Source: Actinobacteria bacterium IMCC26103 | GTDB lineage: Bacteria > Actinomycetota > Actinomycetes > Nanopelagicales > Nanopelagicaceae | Direction: 5' to 3' | Assembly (NCBI GenBank): GCA_002284875.1 | Contig: CP015604.1 | Span: 868,001-932,000 of the forward strand | DNA length: 64,000 nucleotides | Shown: in pieces, positions 53,787 through 61,814 of the stretch | Numbering within the stretch: position 1 is the stretch's first letter | How the letters are laid out: the number at the start of each line of letters is the position of its first letter | The notes under the pieces: generated by a model | The model's input: only the letters and a program-made list of their open reading frames with translations | The model's database searches: none | What the model was told of the DNA's origin: nothing | Translations under genes and position numbers: made by a program

Positions 53787-54833
53787 ATGAGCTCTATCGA
53801 TTGGGCTGCCTCTATCTCCAAGTTAAATAACGGCTTGGATTTAGAACCGCTAGAAGCGCAAGGCTTGATGCGCGAAGTCTTAGAAGATCGATCAGATAAA
53901 GAAACTCTCAAGGAATTTTTACTCGCCTTAAAAGCCAAAGGTGAAACCCCGGAAGAAGTTGGCGCCTTGGTCGAGCAGATGTATTCCCATTGCGGGCCAA
54001 TCAGTATTGCCGAACGTTCCGTTGACACAGTCGGCACTGGTGGAGATGGTGCACATACGATAAATATTTCAACGACTGCCGCGATTATTGCTGCGGCAGC
54101 TGGCTCACGCGTGGTTAAACATGGAAACCGCGCTGCATCTTCAAAATCTGGCGCTGGTGATCTATTGGAAGCACTCGGTGTTGCGATAAATCTTGATGGT
54201 GCAAAGGTGGCTAAAACAGTTGCAGAACTGGGGATTGGTTTCTGTTTCGCACCGGTCTTTCATCCAGCGATGCGCTTTGCCGCACCTGCTCGTAAAGAGT
54301 TAGGCACACCAACCGTCTTTAACATCCTCGGACCTTTAGCAAACCCAGCGCGACCCAAGGCCGCTGCAATTGGTGTGGCAAATGAGCGTATGCACTTGGT
54401 TATGGCGCAAGTTCTGGCAGACCGTGGCGTTGAAGGTTTCGTCTTTCGCGGCGATGATGGTTTGGATGAAATAACTCTTGCTACGAGCACTTCCGTTCTA
54501 ACAATTGGCAACGGTGAAATCACTAGCGATCATATTGATGCCAAAGATTTTGGTTTAGCTAACGCTCCAATAAGTGCTTTAGTCGGGGGAGATGCCACTG
54601 AGAATGCCCGAATAACCAAAGCGATTTTTGCTGGAGAAAAAGGTGCCCCGCGAGATGCGGTATTACTAAATGCCGCCGCTGCAATAGCTGCTTTCGATGG
54701 AGACATGACGCAAGGTATTCACGAGAGAATCAGTAAATCGCTGGCTAAAGCAATCGCCGCGGTCGATAGCGGTGCGGCAAATAATTTGCTCGATCGCTGG
54801 GTTGCCTTAAGCCAAGAGCTAGCTGTTAATTAA
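53787..54833 (+). CDS. trpD: anthranilate phosphoribosyltransferase
   Basis: Adds phosphoribose to anthranilate in tryptophan synthesis. The 348-residue protein has the PRPP-binding DTVGTGGDGAHTINIST and the anthranilate/metal site KHGNRAASSKSGAGDLLEALG, then FAPVFHPAMRFAAPARKELG. Other trp genes are not in the window. Its stop shares TTAA with the convergent exonuclease. This gene at this spot matches the Streptomyces order qcrB-trpD region. Confidence 0.95.
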   Translation: MSSIDWAASISKLNNGLDLEPLEAQGLMREVLEDRSDKETLKEFLLALKAKGETPEEVGALVEQMYSHCGPISIAERSVDTVGTGGDGAHTINISTTAAIIAAAAGSRVVKHGNRAASSKSGAGDLLEALGVAINLDGAKVAKTVAELGIGFCFAPVFHPAMRFAAPARKELGTPTVFNILGPLANPARPKAAAIGVANERMHLVMAQVLADRGVEGFVFRGDDGLDEITLATSTSVLTIGNGEITSDHIDAKDFGLANAPISALVGGDATENARITKAIFAGEKGAPRDAVLLNAAAAIAAFDGDMTQGIHERISKSLAKAIAAVDSGAANNLLDRWVALSQELAVN

Positions 54834-55450
54834 TCTAACGGACGGCGGGCGCGCTTGCGTTTGAATTTTATTAACTGATCAAGAGTTGTTACATCGTGAG
54901 TACCAAGGCGTTCAAAGATGCCGTGCAGAACGTCGACGGTGGCGCGCGCATCATCTAAGGCGCGGTGAGTCGGCGATGTGGCAGAACCGAAGAACGGCGC
55001 AAGAGTAGATAACTTGCAGTTGGGGACTTCGTCGCGATCAAGCACGTAACGAGCCACACGTGCTGTATCTACAACTTTGTATTCCGGCCATTCATACTCA
55101 TGAGCGATCGCGGCAGCCTTCATAAAACTCATATCAAATGGTGCGTTGTGGGCGACTAAAACCGTTTCATGGCCAGGCCCCAAGAAATCTAAAAAAGTGG
55201 GCAGTACTTGATCGATGGTTGGCGCATCGGCCAACATCGAATCTGTGATGCCAGTAAGTGCGGTAATGAAGTCAGATAGATAGTGCCCAGGATTTACGAA
55301 AGTTTGGAATTCACCAATTACATGCCCGCCTAAAACTTTCACGGCACCGATTTCCGTAACGGCCGCGCCGGTGGATGGCGCAGACCCCGAGGTCTCAAGG
55401 TCAAAGACGACAAAGGGCACATCGACTAATAAACGATCCGCACCCGACAT
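54830..55450 (-). CDS. DEDDh 3'-5' exonuclease (PolC/DnaQ-like)
   Basis: A 206-residue exonuclease. All five active residues are visible: FVVFDLETSGSAPSTG (Asp, Glu), VLVAHNAPFDMSFM (Asp) and THRALDDARATV (His, Asp). Such proteins proofread or trim DNA or RNA. I chose the ATG at 55450, which has TAGCCT 7 bases upstream. A longer frame from 55696 lies over the divergent hydrolase gene and is not supported. Confidence 0.88.
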   Translation of the reverse strand: MSGADRLLVDVPFVVFDLETSGSAPSTGAAVTEIGAVKVLGGHVIGEFQTFVNPGHYLSDFITALTGITDSMLADAPTIDQVLPTFLDFLGPGHETVLVAHNAPFDMSFMKAAAIAHEYEWPEYKVVDTARVARYVLDRDEVPNCKLSTLAPFFGSATSPTHRALDDARATVDVLHGIFERLGTHDVTTLDQLIKFKRKRARRPLD

Positions 55451-55457
55451 AAATGTA

Positions 55458-55463
55458 AGGCTA
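55458..55463 (-). promoter_or_regulatory. -10 box of the DEDDh exonuclease gene
   Basis: TAGCCT on the minus strand ends 7 bases before the ATG at 55450. Confidence 0.45.
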
Positions 55464-55491
55464 ATCCATCGCTCTGACACTAAGTACTTAG

Positions 55492-55497
55492 TACGCT
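55492..55497 (+). promoter_or_regulatory. -10 box of the hydrolase/amidase unit
   Basis: TACGCT ends 6 bases before the ATG at 55504. Confidence 0.5.
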
Positions 55498-55503
55498 TGC
55501 GAT

Positions 55504-56274
55504 ATGACAGTAATTGGCGCACCTGCAGGTTTGGTTTCAGATTGGTCAGCAATTGGAACCGGTGCAAATAAAGAGATCGGTGTTGTTCTGGTGCACGGAT
55601 ATACCGGTTCTCCTGCCGGAATGCGTCCCTGGGCTGAGTATTTAAACCAAAAGGGTTACACCGTGCGAGTCCCATTGTTGCCGGGACATGGAACAAAGCC
55701 AGAAGATTTAAATGAAATTAAATGGGAGCAATGGCCGGCAAAGGTTGAAGCCGAGATCGCCGAATTACAAAAGACTTGCACCAAGATCTTTGTTTGCGGG
55801 CTATCCATGGGCGGTGGGACAACGCTACATATCGCCGCCAAAGCTTCAAATAAATTGACCGGGATTATCTTGGTCAATCCGATGATCCACGTCGCATTTA
55901 TCGGCCCAAAGATTGCCTTCTTCTTATCTCGCTTTCAGAAATTACGTAAATCAGTTGGCGATGACATTAAGCGCCCGGGTGTAACCGAATGGGGTTATGA
56001 CGCACTGCCAACTAGAGGCGTTTATGAACTATTGAAAATGCTCAAATATACGCGTGAGCGATTGCATGATGTGACTGTGCCGATGCAGCTCTTCCACAGC
56101 GTCGATGATCACACTCTGCCAGTATCTAATACGGAGATCGTCATGAAGGGCGTTGGTTCCCGAATTAAGCAACGCATCGAACTTACAAATAGCTATCACG
56201 TTGCCACACTTGATTATGATGCCGAAATCATCTTTGAAAATTCTCGCATCTTTATAGAAAGCCAGTGTTCGTAA
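55504..56274 (+). CDS. alpha/beta-hydrolase, carboxylesterase/monoacylglycerol-lipase-like
   Basis: A 256-residue hydrolase like Est30. The nucleophile Ser is in VCGLSMGGGTT, the oxyanion His-Gly in VLVHGYTGSPAGM, the acid in HSVDDHTLPV and the His in NSYHVATLDYD. It probably cleaves esters or monoglycerides in the cytoplasm. The amidase gene follows with no space: its start is directly after this stop. Confidence 0.88.
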   Translation: MTVIGAPAGLVSDWSAIGTGANKEIGVVLVHGYTGSPAGMRPWAEYLNQKGYTVRVPLLPGHGTKPEDLNEIKWEQWPAKVEAEIAELQKTCTKIFVCGLSMGGGTTLHIAAKASNKLTGIILVNPMIHVAFIGPKIAFFLSRFQKLRKSVGDDIKRPGVTEWGYDALPTRGVYELLKMLKYTRERLHDVTVPMQLFHSVDDHTLPVSNTEIVMKGVGSRIKQRIELTNSYHVATLDYDAEIIFENSRIFIESQCS

Positions 56275-57615
56275 TTGGATTTTACAAAGATAGAAGAATC
56301 TCTACAGAAGATTGCAGATGTAGATCAGAGCGGATACCAACTCAATTCGGTATTGGCCTTAACGAAAGATCTCAAATTTAATGAAGTATCTGGCTCGCTT
56401 TCTGGTATTCCAATACTGATCAAAGACAATATTGAGGCAATTGGCTTACCCGCAACCGCAGGTTCTCTTGCTCTGCAAGACACCGAAGTCGTTAGAGATT
56501 CAACGATCGTTAAACGTTTGCGCGCAGCCGGCGCCACAATAATTGGTGCAACAAATCTTTCAGAATGGGCAAATATTCGATCTGGAAAATCCACCAGTGG
56601 TTGGTCAGCGGTCGGCGGATTAACAGCCAACCCATGGAAGCATGCGCACAGCGCTGGTGGTTCTTCTTCTGGATCAGGTGCAGCTGTCGGTGCCGGCCTG
56701 GTTTCGATGGCTGTCGGTAGCGAAACCGACGGTTCGATTGTTTGTCCGGCATCGCTAAATGGTTGTGTTGGAATTAAGCCAACGGTTGGTGCAATTGCGC
56801 GCGATGCGATGATTCCAATTAGCGCCAGCCAAGATACGCCCGGGCCAATGGCGCAGACCGTTGCCCAAACAGCGGCGCTATTAGATGTACTGACCAATAA
56901 GAATATTTACACAAAGGCAGTTACTTCAGATGAACCACTGCGCATCGCTTATGTAAAGGAATGGGCGACTGAAGATTCTGGGACAAATCAATTATTTACA
57001 GAATTACTCTCAAAGATGAGTTCGACAAATATCAAGATAACTGAAATTTCTCTGCCGGCTCCAACCGATGAAGACGGGACCGCTGAGTTCCAAGTCTTAA
57101 TGCACGAGTTAAATGAAGGCTTAGCGGCCTATTTATCTGGTCGGGCAGGTGCACGCATTCACTCGCTATCGGATGTAGTTAAATTCAATATCGATAATGC
57201 AAGCACAGAGATGAAACATTTCGGACAGGAATACTTCGAGCAGGCGCTACAACTGGGCGGTCGCAATTCAAATTATGCGAAGCTTCGTAAAGAAAATCTC
57301 GATTGGGCGCTAAATCGTGTTTTAAATCCAGCATTCGCGGACTTTGATATCTTGATCGGAGAAACTTACGCACCTGCCTGGAAGAGCAATCTGGGCGGCG
57401 GTGATGACTTCTCGTCTGCGACTTGGATAACTATGGCACCAGCAATTGCAGGTACTCCGATTGGATGCTTGCCTATGGGGCTAGTTGATGGGCTACCGGT
57501 TGGAATCGGAGTCGTATCACGCGCGAATGAAGAAACGAGATTGATTGCTGCCATGGCTAAAATTGAACATGTTCTAGACCTAGGCGTATTAACCCCTTCG
57601 TTCACGAAAAATTAA
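56275..57615 (+). CDS. amidase-signature family protein
   Basis: A 446-residue amide hydrolase. The Ser-Ser-Lys triad is visible: the Lys in GIPILIKDNIEAIG, and the two serines in SAGGSSSGSGAAVGAG and VGSETDGSIVCPASLNG. The start is TTG immediately after the hydrolase TAA, so the two genes are coupled. The substrate is unknown. It is close to amidases that act on small amides or glutamyl-tRNA, but the genes gatB and gatC are not adjacent. Confidence 0.87.
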   Translation: MDFTKIEESLQKIADVDQSGYQLNSVLALTKDLKFNEVSGSLSGIPILIKDNIEAIGLPATAGSLALQDTEVVRDSTIVKRLRAAGATIIGATNLSEWANIRSGKSTSGWSAVGGLTANPWKHAHSAGGSSSGSGAAVGAGLVSMAVGSETDGSIVCPASLNGCVGIKPTVGAIARDAMIPISASQDTPGPMAQTVAQTAALLDVLTNKNIYTKAVTSDEPLRIAYVKEWATEDSGTNQLFTELLSKMSSTNIKITEISLPAPTDEDGTAEFQVLMHELNEGLAAYLSGRAGARIHSLSDVVKFNIDNASTEMKHFGQEYFEQALQLGGRNSNYAKLRKENLDWALNRVLNPAFADFDILIGETYAPAWKSNLGGGDDFSSATWITMAPAIAGTPIGCLPMGLVDGLPVGIGVVSRANEETRLIAAMAKIEHVLDLGVLTPSFTKN

Positions 57616-57739
57616 CTAAAAAATTCTAAGAGTTTGGTTGCGATACTCCGGTAATTAACCGCTAAGTCAGATAGCCGACATACCTTGCGCGAGTGAGAAA
57701 TCCTCGCCCCTACCCTGGGAACGCAAGATTGGTATTGAC

Positions 57740-59344
57740 ATGAAAACTAGCGTAAAAATCGGCGCGGTAATTGCATCTATTGCAGTTGCTGTCTCCGGAG
57801 GCGTTGCATACTCAGCCTCATTAAAGCCTGAATACATTCTGCCAGTTGCATCTGGTGTTTCAATTAAGCCAATCGCCTACGCAGGCGACAAGATCACGAG
57901 CACCGTTGTACGCGGAATCCCTGATGGTATGGGCGCATACAAGAATGCAGCTGGAGATCTAACACTTCTCTCTGTTCACGAAATTCCTTCATATTCTCCA
58001 CTTGCTCAGCTTTCAAAGTCTTCAACTTCACAATGGGGCGTATCCATTACAGAATTTAACTACGCCACAAAGACTGGTCGCATTACATCGGCCAAGAATT
58101 TCATCCAAGATATTAAGTACTACAACTACAACACCGGTGCTTACGGGGACACACCAATTGGCGGAGCTCCAGCCGGAACAACTAAGGGTATGGACTGGAA
58201 CATTTCACGTTTCTGTTCTGCAACTTTGGTACAAGCCGGAAACCTCGCCTTTAAAGATGGCGCCACAACTTATGGCTACGAAGGTGGAGTATTCCTAAGC
58301 GGTGAAGAAGATGGCGATAGCGGATATGGACGCGGCTTCGCATTCGACATGGATGGCCATGGAATTCAGCTACCCCGTATGGGACTTGCATCATGGGAGA
58401 ACTTGATGCCAAATCTAAAGCCAGGAATCAACACTGTCGTAATGGGTAACGAAGATGGCTCATCAACAGATAGCCAGCTCTTTATGTATGTTGGCAAGAA
58501 GACAACTTCTGGAACATTTGCCGATAAGGCAGGGCTGACAAACGGCGATGTACACGTAATGAGCATCCCAGATATCGCAAATGACAACGCTTTCCGTGCC
58601 AAGTACGGCAAGAACAACCCAGTAGAAGTCGATTTCAAGAAGACAATCTGGAACGCCGATATGGCCACACAGCAGAAAGATCATGCTGAAAAGGGAACAG
58701 AGATGACACGTGTTGAAGATGGCGAATGGGATTCATCAAATCCAAACGTCTTCTACTTCATTACAACCGAATCCAATAAAGATGCTGGCGCAACTAAGCC
58801 AAATCCTGCTGAGCCAGGTATTTCACGTGATGGTGGAGCGCTATGGCGTTTGACTTTCGTTGATGGTCAAAAGCCTGAACTTGGTGCAAAGCTAGAACTT
58901 CTTCTTGATGGTTCTGAAGCACCATATTTGAGCAAGCCAGATAACTTGGCTTTGACTTCAAATGGAATCGTTATGATTCAAGAAGATCCAGGTAACAACG
59001 CTCACGTATCTCGCATTGTTGCTTTCCGCCCATCTGATAAGAAGATCGCAGTTGTTGCGGAATTTAACAAAGCCTACTTCGCAGCTGATGCAGCCCAATT
59101 CATGACAATCGATGAAGAGTCCTCAGGAATCATCGACATTACCAAGATGCTGGCGAAGTCAGATGATAAGAACACTTACTTCTTCTTCAACGCTCAGGTT
59201 CATACAACTGGTGGAGCAATTGCTCGACCAGACCTTCCTTCAAAGAGCGCACCAAGAAAGCTCGCCATTGATAAGGCGACTATCGAAGGTGGCGCTTACT
59301 ACCTAATGACAATCTCTGATTGGAACGCGGTATTTTCTAACTAA
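57740..59344 (+). CDS. secreted PhoX/DUF839-like protein
   Basis: A 534-residue secreted protein with a signal peptide (MKTSVKIGAVIASIAVAVSG, cut near VAYSASL). The DUF839/PhoX features are GIPDGMGAYKNAAGDLTLLSVHE, FLSGEEDGDSGYGRGFAFD, ASWENLMPNLKPG and the late SKPDNLALTSNG with IQEDPGNN. PhoX proteins are calcium- and iron-dependent phosphatases with a beta-propeller fold; phosphate release from organic compounds is the likely role. Codon use (AAC, AAG, GTT, CTT) suggests high expression. Nothing clear was seen in the 124-base region upstream. Confidence 0.75.
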   Translation: MKTSVKIGAVIASIAVAVSGGVAYSASLKPEYILPVASGVSIKPIAYAGDKITSTVVRGIPDGMGAYKNAAGDLTLLSVHEIPSYSPLAQLSKSSTSQWGVSITEFNYATKTGRITSAKNFIQDIKYYNYNTGAYGDTPIGGAPAGTTKGMDWNISRFCSATLVQAGNLAFKDGATTYGYEGGVFLSGEEDGDSGYGRGFAFDMDGHGIQLPRMGLASWENLMPNLKPGINTVVMGNEDGSSTDSQLFMYVGKKTTSGTFADKAGLTNGDVHVMSIPDIANDNAFRAKYGKNNPVEVDFKKTIWNADMATQQKDHAEKGTEMTRVEDGEWDSSNPNVFYFITTESNKDAGATKPNPAEPGISRDGGALWRLTFVDGQKPELGAKLELLLDGSEAPYLSKPDNLALTSNGIVMIQEDPGNNAHVSRIVAFRPSDKKIAVVAEFNKAYFAADAAQFMTIDEESSGIIDITKMLAKSDDKNTYFFFNAQVHTTGGAIARPDLPSKSAPRKLAIDKATIEGGAYYLMTISDWNAVFSN

Positions 59345-59360
59345 GGGATAGAGAGAAGAA

Positions 59361-59397
59361 GCTGGGTGGGAGGTCGAGGGCCCACCCGGCTTTTCTT
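59361..59397 (+). terminator. terminator of the PhoX-like gene
   Basis: GCTGGGTGGG / CCCACCCGGC forms a 10-bp stem with one U-G wobble, then TTTTCTTT. Confidence 0.9.
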
Positions 59398-59412
59398 TGA
59401 AATTTTTAGCTT

Positions 59413-60429
59413 TTAAAAGGCTCCGGTGTAACCATTAATTGCAGGTTGTCCGCCCAGGTGCGCATATAGGACTCTTGAACCTTCCTTAAAGAAATCTTCA
59501 CGAATTAAATCGATCATTCCGGCCATAGATTTACCTTCATAAACAGGATCAGTGATCATTCCTTCGAGGCTGCCCGCTAAACGAATCGCTTCAATAGTCC
59601 GAGGACTGGCAACTCCGTAAATGTCATCATGCCAGCGATCTAGTAAAACGATTTCTGAATCACGTAGATCGCGGCCTAAATCAATCGCAGCTGCAGTGCG
59701 CGATGCGATTCGTTTAATTTGATCCCAAGTCTTTTCAACGGTGGCGGAAGCATCAATTCCGATTACAGACTCAGCGCGATTCGAATGAGCGAATCCAGCG
59801 ATCATTCCTCCTTGCGTTGATCCAGTAACTGAGCAGACGATGAAGTTATCGAATTTAAATCCAAGTTCCTTCTCTTGATCTTCAACTTCAAAGGCCCAAC
59901 CCGCAAAGCCATGGCCACCTAGTGGATGATCAGAGGCACCGGCTGGAATTGGATATGGCTTACCGCCGCGTGCAATAACATCGGCGATCGCATCTTCCCA
60001 AGATTTGCGGAATCCAATATCGAATCCTGCTGGATCTAAGCGAACTTCTGCGCCCATGATGCGACTTAGCAAAATATTTCCGGTCTTTTCGTAATTAGCT
60101 TCTTCCCAATCAACCCAATGTTCTTGAACAAGAACACATTTGAGCCCTAGGTGCGCAGCAACTGCGGCAACCTGTCTGGTGTGATTGGACTGAACTCCTC
60201 CAATAGAAACGAGAGTGTCGCAACCATTGGCTAGCGCTTCGGCTGCCAAATATTCGAGCTTGCGAGTTTTGTTTCCACCGTAAGCAAGGCCGGAATTAAC
60301 GTCTTCCCGTTTTGCCCAGATCTCAACCTTGCCGCCTAGGTGCTCAGTTAAGCGATCTAGTCGCTGCAGGGGAGAGGCGCCGAAAGTTAATTTCTCTTTG
60401 GCAAAGGATTCCAGTTTGGCTCTAGTCAT
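59413..60429 (-). CDS. acdS: 1-aminocyclopropane-1-carboxylate (ACC) deaminase
   Basis: A PLP enzyme that opens the ACC ring to give 2-oxobutyrate and ammonia. The 338 residues are the same length as the Pseudomonas enzyme. The PLP Lys54 is in [10 protein letters not shown], the substrate Ser in [13 protein letters not shown], and [10 protein letters not shown] binds the phosphate. The residues that set true ACC deaminases apart from D-cysteine desulfhydrases are kept: Tyr297 and Glu298 in DPVYEGKSM and Leu325 in [15 protein letters not shown] precedes the ATG. Co-transcribed with the upstream small genes. Confidence 0.9.
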   Translation of the reverse strand: MTRAKLESFAKEKLTFGASPLQRLDRLTEHLGGKVEIWAKREDVNSGLAYGGNKTRKLEYLAAEALANGCDTLVSIGGVQSNHTRQVAAVAAHLGLKCVLVQEHWVDWEEANYEKTGNILLSRIMGAEVRLDPAGFDIGFRKSWEDAIADVIARGGKPYPIPAGASDHPLGGHGFAGWAFEVEDQEKELGFKFDNFIVCSVTGSTQGGMIAGFAHSNRAESVIGIDASATVEKTWDQIKRIASRTAAAIDLGRDLRDSEIVLLDRWHDDIYGVASPRTIEAIRLAGSLEGMITDPVYEGKSMAGMIDLIREDFFKEGSRVLYAHLGGQPAINGYTGAF

Positions 60430-60447
60430 TGCAGGATCCTCTCACAA

Positions 60448-60996
60448 CTACTCGGCTAAACGAGCCTTGACGATCTGGAGCAAGAGCTTGCTATCAACGT
60501 CCCAGTCACTAGGAATCTGAATCGTTTTCTTGTTGACTTTGTAACCATCTAGCTTTGGGAGAAATTCTTCGATCACACCGGTACTCCAGGGAGCCATCAG
60601 CAAGTATCCCTTGGTGGCTGAAATTCCAAAGACATACTTAGTTCCATCACGCAACATTGGTTGATTCCAAGCCATGACAAGTTCTAACTTTGGATACTTG
60701 GTTTGGATCACTTTCATTATTGCGCGCACTGTCTTGGCTTGCTCGGGTGTAATAGTTTTGTAGTAGTCCGCCGGTTTAGCAAAGCGTTTGGCCGATGTGG
60801 ACCCACGTGAATACATAACCAAGGCATTGGCATGAGCTTGCGAGAAGCCGTAGTTCTCACGCAAGTGCGCGATCTGCTCTGGATATTTTTTACCTTCGAG
60901 TTTAGACATAACACCAAACCAGTACTTCATCTTCTCGCCATACTTCTTTTCGATAGCAGGAAAGTACGCCTCACGCCCTGGATTATCAGCGCTCAT
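60448..60996 (-). CDS. DUF4287/DUF1801 (YdhG-like) protein
   Basis: A 182-residue protein. The N-terminal DUF4287 part has AIEKKYGEKMKYWFGVM and HLRENYGFSQAHANALVMYSRG. The C-terminal DUF1801 (YdhG/frataxin-like) part has YPKLELVMAWNQPMLRDG and a run to LLLQIVKARLAE. No activity is known for certain; some relatives are described as iron chaperones. It lies between a small membrane protein gene and acdS with short gaps. Confidence 0.82.
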   Translation of the reverse strand: MSADNPGREAYFPAIEKKYGEKMKYWFGVMSKLEGKKYPEQIAHLRENYGFSQAHANALVMYSRGSTSAKRFAKPADYYKTITPEQAKTVRAIMKVIQTKYPKLELVMAWNQPMLRDGTKYVFGISATKGYLLMAPWSTGVIEEFLPKLDGYKVNKKTIQIPSDWDVDSKLLLQIVKARLAE

Positions 60997-61000
60997 AAAT

Positions 61001-61174
61001 CTATTTACGTCGATCTCGCAGATTTAAGTAGACGGCGTAACCCATATAAAGGAATACCGATGGTGGGTATAAGAAAACCGGAATTATTAGAAGAATTACC
61101 GCCACCACCTTCATATTTGATGAAAGCTTGTCCCATTCGCCGAGAAAACCTTTACGCGGTTGCTTTTCGTTCAT
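61001..61174 (-). CDS. 57-residue membrane protein
   Basis: I translated this frame by hand because it is short. MNEKQPRKGFLGEWDKL leads into a hydrophobic run VVAVILLIIPVFLYPP and a second SVFLYMGYAVYL before a basic end LRDRRK. This suggests two short membrane segments or a hairpin. TACACT stands 6 bases before the ATG, which supports a real gene with a leaderless start. Its stop is 4 bases before the next ATG, in an operon with the DUF4287 gene and acdS. Confidence 0.7.
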   Translation of the reverse strand: MNEKQPRKGFLGEWDKLSSNMKVVAVILLIIPVFLYPPSVFLYMGYAVYLNLRDRRK

Positions 61175-61180
61175 ACTGAA

Positions 61181-61186
61181 AGTGTA
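61181..61186 (-). promoter_or_regulatory. -10 box of the small membrane protein gene
   Basis: TACACT on the minus strand ends 6 bases before the ATG at 61174. Confidence 0.5.
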
Positions 61187-61214
61187 ATCAACTTTCTAGA
61201 AAAAAGATCGTACG

Positions 61215-61254
61215 TGGACGATACTGGGATCGAACCGGTGACCAACTACTTCAT
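61215..61254 (-). mobile_element. tRNA 3'-end fragment, candidate attachment site
   Basis: On the minus strand the T-arm (ACCGG, loop TTCGATC, CCAGT) and the acceptor 3' strand ATCGTCC plus A are present. The flanking TTTTTT at 61200-61205 is typical beyond a tRNA. The D-arm and 5' acceptor strand are missing, and one C-A mismatch in the T-stem suggests decay. A displaced 3' end with native flank is what a site-specific integration into a tRNA gene leaves. I could not determine which tRNA. Confidence 0.7.
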
Positions 61255-61620
61255 GTTCTCCACTTGTAAGAATTTTATACTTGGCTCACATTTAGCACCA
61301 TAGGTCTGACATTTATGGTTTTGATCGAGAATTGGGTTATTTCTTCTCCCTTTTTTGCGGTAGTAACATTTTCGACAACCGCTCTGGCGCTTGCTGAGAT
61401 TTGACTATTTTCCGTTCGCAATGGATCCACATACAAGGCATTTAGAGTTCCAAGGGGAAGCGCCTGTCTTGAATGGCTTAATTGGCTCCAACTTTGCTTT
61501 ACCGAGTACTTCTCGCACTTTTCTTTCTGAGGTAGAAGATCTTGAACAATTTTTCATTTGTAGCTCACTAAACGGACATGAATCAAGAATTGTTTCAGGA
61601 GACTTCGTGGCGCATTGTTA
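61246..61620 (-). pseudogene. decayed zinc-finger repeat protein fragment
   Basis: Hand translation on the minus strand gives GKAKLEPIKPFKTGASPWN, then a CLVCG, an in-frame TAG at the place where Tyr is expected (GK*SNLSKRQSGC), and CRKC. This matches a repeat unit of the kind GLEP-PF-W-C-CG-YSNL-GQSGC-C found in treble-clef-like zinc-finger proteins carried by phages and islands. A second incomplete unit (KCQTYGAKC) follows. It is broken by the nonsense codon and has no good start. The plus-strand frame of 76 residues here is its shadow. Confidence 0.65.
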
Positions 61621-61814
61621 ATTGAATCCTAGAAGTGAATGTAGGCCGATCTTAAAAGTCTCGGATTTAGAAAAAAAGTCTAGGAGATGTTAGAATAAAA
61701 GTATATAAATTTTGAGTAACAATATCGACTTCAAGTCAAAACATCCCCTCCTCATGCAGATGTGCATTTAGTATTTCGGCACTTCTTCAAGGTGAAAAAG
61801 TAGACAGGAAAAAA
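61621..61814 (+). promoter_or_regulatory. promoter/leader region of the sugar ABC operon
   Basis: AT-rich region with a GTATATAAATT near 61701-61711 as a possible -10 area. AGGAAAAAA stands before the ATG at 61815. No operator was recognised. Confidence 0.35.

Noticed and set aside
54830-55696. 288-residue version of the exonuclease
   Set aside because: The extra 82 residues have no exonuclease features and overlap the start of the divergent hydrolase gene; the ATG at 55450 has a -10 box.
56325-56897. 190-residue minus-strand frame over the amidase
   Set aside because: It is a shadow of the amidase, which has a full catalytic triad.
57616-57739. GCGAG/CTCGC stem in the leader of the PhoX-like gene
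   Set aside because: A 5-bp stem is too weak to call. No Pho-box pattern was recognised.
61215-61254. tmRNA 3' end instead of a tRNA piece
   Set aside because: The acceptor strand ATCGTCC and the 5-base T-stem fit a tRNA. There is no trace of tmRNA pseudoknots or a tag sequence nearby, although without a model search this is not final.
61391-61621. 76-residue plus-strand reading frame
   Set aside because: The minus strand carries a clear zinc-finger repeat with an in-frame stop. The plus frame has no match or ribosome binding site.
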